From positions 62,001 to 126,000 of the forward strand of contig CAKNFJ010000001.1 of NCBI GenBank assembly GCA_930633495.1: a stretch of 64,000 nt of DNA, given 5' to 3'. Position 1 is the first letter of the stretch. Each line of letters starts with the position of its first letter. The position numbers and the translations under genes are program-made. Of this stretch, positions 27,805-36,052 are shown piece by piece. Under the pieces are notes generated by a model. That model was not told where the DNA came from. It saw only the letters and a list, made by a program, of their open reading frames with translations, and did no database searches. Origin of the DNA: Hyphomicrobiales bacterium. GTDB lineage: Bacteria; Pseudomonadota; Alphaproteobacteria; Rhizobiales; Beijerinckiaceae.

Positions 27805-28446
27805 ATGGGCTGGAACGAATTCCTCTTCCTCCTCACCGGCCTCAAGTGGACGGTGGCGCTCTCCGCGATCGGCTTCGTCTGCGGCTCGGCCTCGGGACTC
27901 GGGATCGCGCTGATGCGCACCTCGGGCAAGCCTGTGCTGGAGCGCGGCACGGCCGGCTATATCGCCCTGTTCCAGGGCACGCCGCTCTTGATGCAGCTCT
28001 TCGTGGTCTATTACGGGCTGGCGCTGATCGGGCTGAAGCTCGATGCCTGGGTCGCGGTCGCGATCGGCTTCACGCTCCATGCCAGCGCCTATCTCGGCGA
28101 GATCTGGCGCGGCTCGATCGAGGCCGTGCCGAAGGGCCAGACGGAAGCCGCCAAGGCGCTGAGCCTCAAATACGTCTCCCGGATGCGCGACGTCATCCTG
28201 CCGCAGGCGATCCGGATCTCGCTGCCGGCGACGATCGGCTTCCTGGTCCAATTGATCAAGGGCACCTCGCTCGCCGCCATCGTCGGCTTCACCGAGCTGA
28301 CCCGGGCCGGCAACATCGTCTCCAACCAGACCTTCAAGCCGCTCCTCGTCTTCGGGATCGTCGGCATTCTCTACTTCCTGCTGTGCTGGCCGCTCTCGCT
28401 CTACGGCTCGCATCTCGAACGGCGCATGGCCATCGCCTCGCGCTGA
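27805..28446 (+). CDS. Amino-acid-type (PAAT) ABC transporter permease, subunit 2
   Basis: 213 residues, paralogous to the preceding permease, with YIALFQGTPLLMQLFVVYYG and the EAA loop TEAAKALSLKYVSRMRDVILPQAIR. Two different permeases imply a heterodimeric channel. GAGGG lies a few bases before the ATG, and only 7 bp separate it from the first permease, so the two are translationally linked. Confidence 0.93.
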   Translation: MGWNEFLFLLTGLKWTVALSAIGFVCGSASGLGIALMRTSGKPVLERGTAGYIALFQGTPLLMQLFVVYYGLALIGLKLDAWVAVAIGFTLHASAYLGEIWRGSIEAVPKGQTEAAKALSLKYVSRMRDVILPQAIRISLPATIGFLVQLIKGTSLAAIVGFTELTRAGNIVSNQTFKPLLVFGIVGILYFLLCWPLSLYGSHLERRMAIASR

Positions 28447-28503
28447 GACCAACGCTTCGCCGCCTGAACCAACCACCAAGCAAAGAGAAAGAGGGAGAGA
28501 AAC

Positions 28504-29337
28504 ATGACCAAGATGAAGTCCACCCGCCGCAGCCTGCTGATCGCCGGCGCCGCCGCGCTGGCCCTGCCCGCCCTGGTCGGCAGCCCGGCTCAGGCGATCA
28601 CCCCGGCCGAGATCAAGGCCAAGGGCAAGATCGTTGTGGGCATCCAGGGCGACAATCCGCCGTGGGGTTTCGTCACCAGCGCCGGCAAGCAGGACGGCCT
28701 CGATGCGGACATCGCCACGCTCTTCGCCAAGGAGCTCGGTGTGCAGGTCGAATTCGTACCGCTCGAAGTCAACAACCGCATTCCGGCGCTGACGACGGGT
28801 CGCGTCGACGTGCTGTTCGCGACCATGGCGATGCTGCCGGAGCGCGCCAAAGCGGTGCAGTTCTCCAAGCCCTATGTCGCCAACACCATTGTGTTGATCG
28901 GCCCCAAGAAGGAGAAGATCACCACCAACGAGGATATGGGGCGCTTTACGATCGGCGTTGCCAAGGGCGCGGCGCAGGACACGCAGGTGACCAAGAACGC
29001 CCCGGCCAACACGACGATCCGCCGCTATGATGGCGACGCGCCCTCGATCCAGGCACTGGTCTCCGGCCAGGTTCAGGCGCTCGGCGGCAACATCTTCTAC
29101 ATGCAGCGCATCGAGCAGGGCCGCCCCGGCGAATTCGAGAACAAGCTTGAATTCCAGAACCTCTACAATGGCGCCTGCACCCGCCTCGGCGAAAAGGAGA
29201 TCAACGCCGCGATCAATGCCTTCATCGACAAGATCAAGGCCAATGGCGAGCTGCAGAAGGTCTACGACAAGTGGATGAAGGTGCCGGTGCACAAGTTCCC
29301 GGAGAGCCTCGAAGGCATCACCTTCACCGCGAGCTGA
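28504..29337 (+). CDS. ABC transporter substrate-binding protein, family 3 (PAAT)
   Basis: 277 residues with a Tat-like signal ([19 protein letters not shown]) and likely cleavage after SPAQA near residue 32. The mature part has SBP_bac_3 signatures: [51 protein letters not shown] and VQFSKPY. The family normally binds polar amino acids, but here the gene is embedded in a hydroaromatic catabolic operon, so an aromatic or hydroaromatic acid ligand such as quinate or shikimate is a reasonable inference. A ribosome site (GAGGGAGAG) precedes the ATG. Confidence 0.92.
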   Translation: MTKMKSTRRSLLIAGAAALALPALVGSPAQAITPAEIKAKGKIVVGIQGDNPPWGFVTSAGKQDGLDADIATLFAKELGVQVEFVPLEVNNRIPALTTGRVDVLFATMAMLPERAKAVQFSKPYVANTIVLIGPKKEKITTNEDMGRFTIGVAKGAAQDTQVTKNAPANTTIRRYDGDAPSIQALVSGQVQALGGNIFYMQRIEQGRPGEFENKLEFQNLYNGACTRLGEKEINAAINAFIDKIKANGELQKVYDKWMKVPVHKFPESLEGITFTAS

Positions 29338-29363
29338 TCGCCTCAGGAAACGGAATCAGGGCC

Positions 29364-30137
29364 ATGAACCAGCCAGCCGTCCAGAATGCCGCTGCTGCGG
29401 ATGCCATGATCGCCATGACGCATGTCGAGAAATGGTATGGCGAGTTCAAGGCCCTGACCGATATCAGCCTCACGGTCCGCAAGGGCGAGCGCATCGTGCT
29501 TTGCGGGCCGTCGGGCTCCGGCAAATCGACGCTGATCCGCTGCATCAACCATCTGGAAACCTACCAGAAGGGCGAGATCAGGGTCGGCGGCACCAGGCTC
29601 GGAGACGATGCGAAGACCATCGACGCGGTGCGCCGCGAGGTCGGCATGGTCTTCCAGCACTTCAACCTGTTCCCGCATATGACGGTCCTGCAGAACTGCA
29701 TGCTGGCGCCGATGCGTTCGCTTGGCGTGAGCAAGGCGGAGGCCGAGGCCACCGCCCGCAAGCTGCTCGGCCGCGTCAAGATCCTGGAGCAGGCGGAGAA
29801 ATACCCCGCCCAGCTCTCCGGCGGCCAGCAGCAGCGCGTCGCGATCGCACGCGCGCTCTGCATGAAGCCGAAGGTGATGCTGTTCGACGAGCCGACCTCG
29901 GCGCTGGATCCCGAGATGGTCAAGGAGGTGCTCGACACCATGATCGCGCTCGCCGACGAGGGCATGACCATGATCTGCGTCACCCATGAGATGGGCTTCG
30001 CCCGGCAGGTCGCGAACCGCGTCATCTTCATGGCCAATGGCGCCATCGTCGAGGAAGCGCCGCCCGAGGAGTTCTTCCACAATCCCCGGCACGAACGGAC
30101 CCGGAAGTTCCTCGGCGAAATCCTCCACAAGCACTAG
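29364..30137 (+). CDS. Amino-acid-type (PAAT) ABC transporter ATP-binding protein
   Basis: 257 residues with Walker [10 protein letters not shown], the Q-loop in [17 protein letters not shown], signature [15 protein letters not shown], Walker [13 protein letters not shown] and H-loop [10 protein letters not shown]. It is closest in character to GlnQ/HisP-type ATPases that energise PAAT importers. The chosen ATG (29364) begins a normal-length protein; the frame is open upstream into the SBP gene. It completes the four-gene importer. Confidence 0.95.
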   Translation: MNQPAVQNAAAADAMIAMTHVEKWYGEFKALTDISLTVRKGERIVLCGPSGSGKSTLIRCINHLETYQKGEIRVGGTRLGDDAKTIDAVRREVGMVFQHFNLFPHMTVLQNCMLAPMRSLGVSKAEAEATARKLLGRVKILEQAEKYPAQLSGGQQQRVAIARALCMKPKVMLFDEPTSALDPEMVKEVLDTMIALADEGMTMICVTHEMGFARQVANRVIFMANGAIVEEAPPEEFFHNPRHERTRKFLGEILHKH

Positions 30138-30184
30138 AAAAGAGCAGCCGGGATTGGCCCCGGCCATTGCAACGGAACGCGATC

Positions 30185-30634
30185 ATGTCCCGCCTCGTCT
30201 ACGTCCTGAACGGCCCGAACCTGAACCTGCTCGGCAAACGCCAGCCGCATATCTACGGGCACGAGACCCTGGCCGATGTCGAGCGCGATTGCCGGAAGCT
30301 CGCCGAGGAGCTGAAGCTGGAATTGCGGTTCCATCAGTCCAACCGCGAATACGAGCTGATCGACTGGATCCACGAGGCGCGCGAGGACGGCGCCGGCATC
30401 GTCATCAACCCCGCCGCCTTCACCCACACCTCGGTCGCGCTGCTCGATGCGCTCAACACCTTCGAGGGGCCGGTGATCGAGTGCCATATCTCCCAGGTGC
30501 ATAAGCGCGAGGCCTTCCGGCACCATTCCTATGTCTCGCTGCGATCGGACGGCGTCATCGCCGGCTTCGGTACGCAGGGCTACCAGCTTGGGCTGCGTCG
30601 CATCGCCAAGCTCATCGACGACAAGGCCGCGTGA
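30185..30634 (+). CDS. aroQ: Type II 3-dehydroquinate dehydratase, copy 2
   Basis: 149 residues with [36 protein letters not shown] and [12 protein letters not shown]. These match the active-site Asn, Tyr and His of type II dehydroquinases, with the catalytic Arg in SLRSDG. It differs clearly from copy 1, so the pair is not a recent duplication. It follows the transporter ATPase by 47 bp and precedes the Gfo/Idh gene by 11 bp, placing dehydroquinate-to-dehydroshikimate conversion in the import/catabolism operon. Confidence 0.94.
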   Translation: MSRLVYVLNGPNLNLLGKRQPHIYGHETLADVERDCRKLAEELKLELRFHQSNREYELIDWIHEAREDGAGIVINPAAFTHTSVALLDALNTFEGPVIECHISQVHKREAFRHHSYVSLRSDGVIAGFGTQGYQLGLRRIAKLIDDKAA

Positions 30635-30645
30635 GGGCTGCGCCG

Positions 30646-31710
30646 ATGGCTCCGGTCAAAATCGCGGTGATGGGGGCGGGCCTGATCGGCAAGCGCCACG
30701 CCGCCCATGTCAGGGCCGAGCCCGGCGCCGTCCTCTCGGCGATCATCGATCCGGCGCCGGCTGGGAAGGCCTTTGCCGAGGAGATCGGCGTCGACTGGTA
30801 TCCGGCTTTCGATGCCCTCCCCGCAAGCCAGAGACCGGACGGCGCCATCGTGGCGACGCCGAACCAGCTTCATGTCGCCAACGGGCTGGAGTTGGCCGCG
30901 GCCGGCATCCCGATGCTGGTCGAGAAGCCGATCGCGGACAGCGTCGAAGGTGCCCGCAAGCTGGTGCATGCCGCCGAGGCCGCCGGCGTGCCGCTGCTCG
31001 TCGGCCACCATCGGCGCCATAATCCGATGATCCGCAAGGCGCGCGAGACGATTGATGCCGGCCGGCTCGGCCGGGTGCTGACCCTGACCGGCCAGTTCTG
31101 GCTCGTGAAGCCGGACGATTATTTCGACATCGACTGGCGCCGGCAGGAAGGCGCCGGGCCGATCCTGATCAACCTGATCCACGATATCGACCTGTTCCGC
31201 TATCTCTGCGGCGAGATCGTCGGCGTGCAGGCGCAAAGCTCGAATGCGGTGCGCGGCAACCCGGCCGAGGAGACCGCCGTCGCCCTGCTCCGCTTCGCCA
31301 ATGGCGCGCTCGGGGCGGTCAGCGCCTCCGATACGGTGGTCTCGCCCTGGAGCTGGGAGCTGACGACCGGCGAGAACCCGGCCTATCCGCGCCAGGACCA
31401 GTCCTGCTACCAGATCGGCGGCACGCAGGGCTCGCTGACGATCCCGGCGCTCGAACTCTGGAACCACAGCGACAAGCGCGGCTGGTGGGAACCGCTGAAG
31501 CGCGAGCGCATCCCCTTCATCCCCGAGGACCCTCTCCAGGCCCAGATCCGGCACTTCTGCGCGGTGATCCGCGGCGAGGAAGAACCGCTCGTCTCCGGGC
31601 GCGAGGGACTGGCCACGCTTGCCGTCATCGAGGCGGTGAAGCAGGCGGCCCGCTCCGGCGGATCCGTCGAGGTGGCGGCCGAACCTGCACCGGCGAGGAT
31701 TGGGGCATGA
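30646..31710 (+). CDS. Gfo/Idh/MocA-family NAD(P)-dependent oxidoreductase
   Basis: 354 residues with a Rossmann domain (KIAVMGAGLIGKRHAAHVRA), the conserved VEKPIA turn, and the C-terminal alpha/beta domain with catalytic-type His in NLIHDIDLFRYLCGE. The family oxidises sugars, inositols and other polyols. Here it could act on quinate, shikimate or a related cyclitol acid; the substrate is not determinable from sequence. GTG at 30631 overlaps the aroQ stop, but ATG 30646 with GAGGG upstream is preferred. Its stop overlaps the next start (ATGA). Confidence 0.88.
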   Translation: MAPVKIAVMGAGLIGKRHAAHVRAEPGAVLSAIIDPAPAGKAFAEEIGVDWYPAFDALPASQRPDGAIVATPNQLHVANGLELAAAGIPMLVEKPIADSVEGARKLVHAAEAAGVPLLVGHHRRHNPMIRKARETIDAGRLGRVLTLTGQFWLVKPDDYFDIDWRRQEGAGPILINLIHDIDLFRYLCGEIVGVQAQSSNAVRGNPAEETAVALLRFANGALGAVSASDTVVSPWSWELTTGENPAYPRQDQSCYQIGGTQGSLTIPALELWNHSDKRGWWEPLKRERIPFIPEDPLQAQIRHFCAVIRGEEEPLVSGREGLATLAVIEAVKQAARSGGSVEVAAEPAPARIGA

Positions 31711-32537
31711 TCAAGGGCACGACGCGGCTGATCGGCCATCTCGGCTTTCCGACCGAGAGCTTCAAGGCGCCGATGATCTACAACCCCTATTTCGAGCGGG
31801 ACGGGATCGACGCCGTCGTCATGCCGATGGGCTGCCGCAGCGAGGACTATCCCGCCTTCCTCAAGCTGTTCTTCCGGCTCTCCAACGCCCATGGCGCGCT
31901 GGTGACGATGCCGCACAAGGTCACCACGACCGGGCTGGTCGACATCCTCTCGCCGACCGCCGCGATCGCCGGGGCCTGTAATGCGGTGCGCCTCGAGCCG
32001 GACGGTCGCCTGGCCGGCGACATGTTCGACGGCGAAGGCTTCGTGCGCGGCGTCCTGCGCAAGGGACACAAGCTCGCCGGTGCCCGGGCGCTCGTCGTCG
32101 GTGCCGGAGGCGTCGGCTCGGCGATTGCCGCCTCGCTGGCGAAGGCCGGCGTCGCGGAGCTCGGCCTGTTCGACATGCACAGAGCCGCCGTCGAAGGACT
32201 GGGGCAGCGTCTCGTCGCGCATTACCCAACCTTGCGCGTCGCCACCGGCTCCAACGATCCCGCTGGATTCGACATCGTCGTCAATGCGACGCCGCTCGGC
32301 ATGAAACCGGGCGATCCGCTGCCGCTCGACGTCGACCGCCTGCCCGCCTCCGCCCTGGTCGGCGAGGTCGTCATGGCGCAGGAGATCACGCCGTTCCTGG
32401 CGGCGGCACGAGCACGCGGCTGCGCGGTGCAGGTTGGCACCGACATGCTGTTCGAGCAGATTCCCGCCTATCTGGAATTCTTCGGCCTGCCGACCACGAC
32501 GGCCGAGGATCTGCGCGCCGTCGCGCAGCTGGGTTGA
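31707..32537 (+). CDS. Shikimate/quinate dehydrogenase family protein, probably NAD-dependent
   Basis: 276 residues with the AroE fold. The catalytic Lys is present (TMPHKVTT), as are the substrate-binding Asn (GACNAV) and Asp (MFDGEGF). The usual SxS substrate loop is altered to SFKAPMIYN. The cofactor loop GAGGVGSAIAASLAKAG is followed by LFDMH rather than the NRT motif of NADP enzymes. The Asp at that position favours NAD(H), as in catabolic quinate/shikimate dehydrogenases. It likely oxidises quinate to 3-dehydroquinate and/or shikimate to 3-dehydroshikimate. The start overlaps the previous gene by 4 bases. Confidence 0.87.
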   Translation: MIKGTTRLIGHLGFPTESFKAPMIYNPYFERDGIDAVVMPMGCRSEDYPAFLKLFFRLSNAHGALVTMPHKVTTTGLVDILSPTAAIAGACNAVRLEPDGRLAGDMFDGEGFVRGVLRKGHKLAGARALVVGAGGVGSAIAASLAKAGVAELGLFDMHRAAVEGLGQRLVAHYPTLRVATGSNDPAGFDIVVNATPLGMKPGDPLPLDVDRLPASALVGEVVMAQEITPFLAAARARGCAVQVGTDMLFEQIPAYLEFFGLPTTTAEDLRAVAQLG

Positions 32538-32550
32538 GAGGAGGCATTTC

Positions 32551-34458
32551 GTGATTCCATCGATCGCCACAGTCTGCGTCTCAGGCACGCTCCAGGAAAA
32601 GCTCGAGGCCATCGCGGCGGCCGGCTTCAAGGCCGTGGAGATCTTCGAGAACGACCTGATCGCCTTTCCCGGCTCGCCCACCGAAGTCAGGCGCATCTGC
32701 GCCGATCTCGGCCTGACGATCGTGACCTGCCAGCCCTTCCGCGATTTCGAGGGCATGCCGGAGGGCCGTCGCCAGCGCGTCTTCGACCGCGCCGAGCGCA
32801 AATTCGATCTTTTGCAGGAATTGGGAACGGACCTGCTTTTCGTCTGTTCCAGTGTCTCGCCGGAAGCCTTGTCGGGCATCGACCGGCTAGCCGCCGATTT
32901 CGCCGAGTTGGGCGAGCGTGCGGGGCGCCGCGGCCTGCGCGTCGGCTATGAGGCGCTGGCCTGGGGGCGGCATGTCTTCGACTATCGCGACGCCTGGGAG
33001 ATCGTGCGCCGCGCCAACCGGCCGGAGGTCGGAATCGTGCTCGATTCCTTCCATATCCTGGCACGCGGGCTTGATCTCACGGCGATCGGCTCGATCCCGC
33101 GCGACAAGATCGAAATGGTGCAGATGGCCGACGCGCCGCTGCTGCAGATGGACCCGCTCTCCTGGAGCCGGCACTGGCGCTGCCTGCCGGGACAGGGCGA
33201 CCTCAACCTGTCCGGCTTCATGCGCGCGCTGGTCTCGACCGGCTATGACGGCGTGCTCTCGCTGGAAATCTTCAACGACCGCTTCCGCGCCGGCTCGGCC
33301 CGCTCGGTGGCGCTGGATGGCCATCGCTCGCTGATCTGGCTGCTCGACGAGACCGCGCGGCAGGTCGGCAAGCCCGTGCCCGGCGCGGTGCCGATGCCGC
33401 CCCCGGCCCCGGTCCAGGCCGTCGAGTTCATCGAGTTCACGGTGTCGGAGGCCGAGCGGCCCAGCTTCGAGACGCTGCTGCGCGCGCTCGGCTTCGCACG
33501 CACCGGCGCGCATCGCTCCAAGGATGTCGATCTCTGGAGCCAGGGCGATATCCGCATCGTGCTGAACAGCGAGGCGGATGGCTTCGCCCATAGCTACCAG
33601 ATCACCCATGGCACCTCGGTCTGCGCGCTGGCGCTGTGCGTGCCGGATGCACAGGCCGCGATCGCCCGCGCCAAGGCCATGCTCGACGTGCCGCATGCCG
33701 GCGCGATCGGTCCCCAGGAGCTCGACATCCCGGCCGTGCGCGGGCTCGGCGGCAGTCTGCTCTATTTCCTCGACCACGCCTCGGCGCTCGGGCGCTGGGC
33801 TGAGGTCGACTTCGGGGCGACCGGGGAAACGGGAAGCGATGCCGGGCTGACCGCCGTCGACCACGTCTCGCAGAGCATGCAGTACGAGGAGATGCTGACC
33901 TGGCTGCTGTTCTATTCCTCGCTGTTCGAGACCCGGAAGACGCCGACGCAAGCCGTGCTCGATCCGGGCGGCGTGGTCCAGAGTCAGGTCATCGAGAGCG
34001 GGCTCGACGGCAAGATCGGCCACGGCCTGCGGCTCATCCTCAATGGCTCGCAGAGCCACCGCACGCTCTCGGCCCGCTTCATCACCGATTTCTTCGGCTC
34101 CGGCGTGCAGCACATCGCCTTCGCGACCGACGACATCGCCGCGACCGTGCAGCGGCTTGTCGCCAACGGCGTCGCCATGCTGCCCATCCCGGAGAACTAC
34201 TACGACGATCTCGAGGCCCGCTCGGACCTGACGGCTGAGGAGATCGACGCGATGAAGGCGCTGAACATCCTCTACGACAGCGATACGGGCGGCAGTTTCC
34301 GGCAGGCCTATACGCAGACCATGGATGGTGGTCTCTTCTTCGAGATCGTTCAGCGCGATGGCTATGCCGGCTATGGCGCGGCCAATGCCGGCATCCGCCT
34401 GACCGCGCAATCGCGGCTGGCGCGCCCGATCACGATTCCGGCGCCGAGCCATGGCTGA
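32551..34458 (+). CDS. quiC: Bifunctional 3-dehydroshikimate dehydratase / HPPD-like fusion (QuiC type)
   Basis: 635 residues. The first 290 or so form an AP-endonuclease-2-type TIM barrel with visible metal ligands: Glu in VGYEALAWG, Asp and His in IVLDSFHILARG, Gln in MVQMADAP and Glu in SLEIFND. The last 300 or so form a vicinal-oxygen-chelate domain like 4-hydroxyphenylpyruvate dioxygenase, ending in GGLFFEIVQRDGYAGYG. This architecture and length match QuiC/AsbF-like dehydratases, which convert 3-dehydroshikimate to protocatechuate. It starts with GTG after AGAGGAGG, 13 bp past the dehydrogenase gene and just before pcaHG. Confidence 0.9.
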   Translation: MIPSIATVCVSGTLQEKLEAIAAAGFKAVEIFENDLIAFPGSPTEVRRICADLGLTIVTCQPFRDFEGMPEGRRQRVFDRAERKFDLLQELGTDLLFVCSSVSPEALSGIDRLAADFAELGERAGRRGLRVGYEALAWGRHVFDYRDAWEIVRRANRPEVGIVLDSFHILARGLDLTAIGSIPRDKIEMVQMADAPLLQMDPLSWSRHWRCLPGQGDLNLSGFMRALVSTGYDGVLSLEIFNDRFRAGSARSVALDGHRSLIWLLDETARQVGKPVPGAVPMPPPAPVQAVEFIEFTVSEAERPSFETLLRALGFARTGAHRSKDVDLWSQGDIRIVLNSEADGFAHSYQITHGTSVCALALCVPDAQAAIARAKAMLDVPHAGAIGPQELDIPAVRGLGGSLLYFLDHASALGRWAEVDFGATGETGSDAGLTAVDHVSQSMQYEEMLTWLLFYSSLFETRKTPTQAVLDPGGVVQSQVIESGLDGKIGHGLRLILNGSQSHRTLSARFITDFFGSGVQHIAFATDDIAATVQRLVANGVAMLPIPENYYDDLEARSDLTAEEIDAMKALNILYDSDTGGSFRQAYTQTMDGGLFFEIVQRDGYAGYGAANAGIRLTAQSRLARPITIPAPSHG

Positions 34459-34497
34459 TGAGAGGCGAAACCCGATGCCGCTGAGAGGTCGCAAGCC

Positions 34498-35217
34498 GTG
34501 AGCCGCCTGATCCTTCCCTATGCGGCTCCGGACCAGGGTCAGCCGAGCTCGCTCTTTCCCAACTACCGCTCGACGGTGGCGCGCAGCCCCCGGCAGGCAC
34601 CGATCCTCATCCCGCAGACGCTGACCGAAACAACCGGCCCGAGCGACTGGTCGCGTCTGATGGGGCCGGCAATGGCCGACCTCACCGCCCAGCACAAGGC
34701 CGAGCCGCAGGGCCAGCGCATCGTCGTCACCGGCCGCGTGCTCGACGAGGACGGTCGGCCCGTGCCCAACACCGTCGTCGAGATCTGGCAGGCCAATGCC
34801 GCCGGCCGCTATATCCACGCCAAGGACGACTGGCCGGCGCCGCTCGATCCGAATTTCACCGGCGTCGGCCGCGTCGTCACCGATGGCGAGGGCCGATACC
34901 GCTACGTCACGATCCGGCCCGGCGCCTACCCCTGGGGCAACCACAAGAACGCCTGGCGCCCGGCCCATATCCATCTCTCGCTGCTGGGCCCGGCCTTCGC
35001 GACGCGGCTGGTCACGCAGATGTATTTCCCCGACGATCCGCTGATCGAGATCGACCCGATCGCGAATGCCGTGCCGATGCCCTATCGCCAGCGCATGGTC
35101 TCGCGCTTCGACATCGGCACCACCGTGCCGAACTGGGCGCTGGGCTATGTCTTCGACATCGTGCTCAAGGGCCGCGACCAGACGCCGTTCGAGGACGATC
35201 ATGACGACGACCACTGA
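34498..35217 (+). CDS. pcaH: Protocatechuate 3,4-dioxygenase beta subunit
   Basis: 239 residues of the intradiol dioxygenase family. The Fe(III) ligands are visible: a Tyr in AAGRYIH, a Tyr in GAYPWGN and two His in WRPAHIHLSLLG. It opens the ring of protocatechuate to beta-carboxy-cis,cis-muconate. The start is GTG with GAGAGG upstream. It follows quiC by 39 bp and overlaps pcaG by 17 bases. Later beta-ketoadipate genes (pcaB, pcaC, pcaD) are not in this window. Confidence 0.95.
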   Translation: MSRLILPYAAPDQGQPSSLFPNYRSTVARSPRQAPILIPQTLTETTGPSDWSRLMGPAMADLTAQHKAEPQGQRIVVTGRVLDEDGRPVPNTVVEIWQANAAGRYIHAKDDWPAPLDPNFTGVGRVVTDGEGRYRYVTIRPGAYPWGNHKNAWRPAHIHLSLLGPAFATRLVTQMYFPDDPLIEIDPIANAVPMPYRQRMVSRFDIGTTVPNWALGYVFDIVLKGRDQTPFEDDHDDDH

Positions 35218-35917
35218 CTCTTCGGGCGGGGATTTGGAAACCCGCAACGCCGCGCCGCGGCAGGACAGCCAGGACCCGTCGATCTTCGGCCAGACGCCGT
35301 GGCAGACGGTCGGCCCGTATTTCCATTACGGTCTGCCCTGGAAGGGTGGCGCCGATCTCGTCGGCCGTTCCGAGATGGGCGCCCGGCCCGATTTGATGCC
35401 ACCGGAGCATTTCCTGCTCTCGGGCTCGAATGTCTCGGGCACGCCCGAGGGCGAGGTCATCGCGCTCGCCGGCTGCGTCTACGATGCCGACGGCAAGCCG
35501 ATCGAGGATGCGATGATCGAGATCTGGCAGGCCAATGCCAAGGGCCGCTATGCCAGCCCGGACGATGATCGCGCGGATGTGGCGCTCGACCAGCATTTCG
35601 TCGGCTTCGGCCGCGCCTCGACCGACAAGGACGGTGTCTACCGCTTCCGCACGATCCGCCCCGGCCGCGTGCCCGGCCCCGGCAACAGCCTGCAAGCGCC
35701 GCATATCGCGCTCTCGGTCTTCGGCCGCGGCCTGCTCAAGCGCCTGCCGACCCGGCTCTATTTCGCCGATGGCGAGGGCAACGAGACCGACCCGATCCTC
35801 GCGCTCGTGCCGGAAGTGCGCCGCCACACCTTGATCGCCCAGCGCAAGCCGGACGGCACCTGGTGGCTCGACATCAACCTCGCCGGCGAGAACGAGACGG
35901 TGTTTTTCGATCTGTAG
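35201..35917 (+). CDS. pcaG: Protocatechuate 3,4-dioxygenase alpha subunit
   Basis: 238 residues, paralogous to PcaH, with the segments TVGPYFHYGLPW, IEIWQANAKGRYA and FRTIRPGRVPGPG. The iron-binding His pair is degenerate (QAPHIALSVFG), as expected for the non-catalytic alpha subunit that completes the active-site pocket. Its ATG lies inside the 3' end of pcaH, giving a 17-base overlap and coupled synthesis at 1:1. It is the last gene of the catabolic operon. A family B palindrome follows. Confidence 0.94.
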   Translation: MTTTTDSSGGDLETRNAAPRQDSQDPSIFGQTPWQTVGPYFHYGLPWKGGADLVGRSEMGARPDLMPPEHFLLSGSNVSGTPEGEVIALAGCVYDADGKPIEDAMIEIWQANAKGRYASPDDDRADVALDQHFVGFGRASTDKDGVYRFRTIRPGRVPGPGNSLQAPHIALSVFGRGLLKRLPTRLYFADGEGNETDPILALVPEVRRHTLIAQRKPDGTWWLDINLAGENETVFFDL

Positions 35918-35936
35918 GAGTATGGCCCCCACAGCC

Positions 35937-36032
35937 GTCATGCTCGGGCTTGACCCGAGCATCTCGGGACGAGAAGGCGCCCTTTCCTGCCAGAGTTTCT
36001 CGGGTCTGCGCTGCGCTCCGCCCGAGAATGAC
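35937..36032. repeat. Family B intergenic palindrome, copy 2
   Basis: The left arm (35937-35959) matches copy 1 exactly in its GTCATGCTCGGGCTTGACCC part. The right arm is altered, with CTCGGGT interrupted by a CTGCGCTGCGCTCCG segment before CCCGAGAATGAC. It lies between the convergent genes pcaG and mfd. Confidence 0.85.
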
Positions 36033-36052
36033 GCGCTTCAAAAAAAGCCCGC

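Noticed and set aside
32887..35247. A 786-codon minus-strand open frame over quiC and pcaH
   Set aside because: Antisense to recognisable catabolic enzymes; composition typical of shadow frames.
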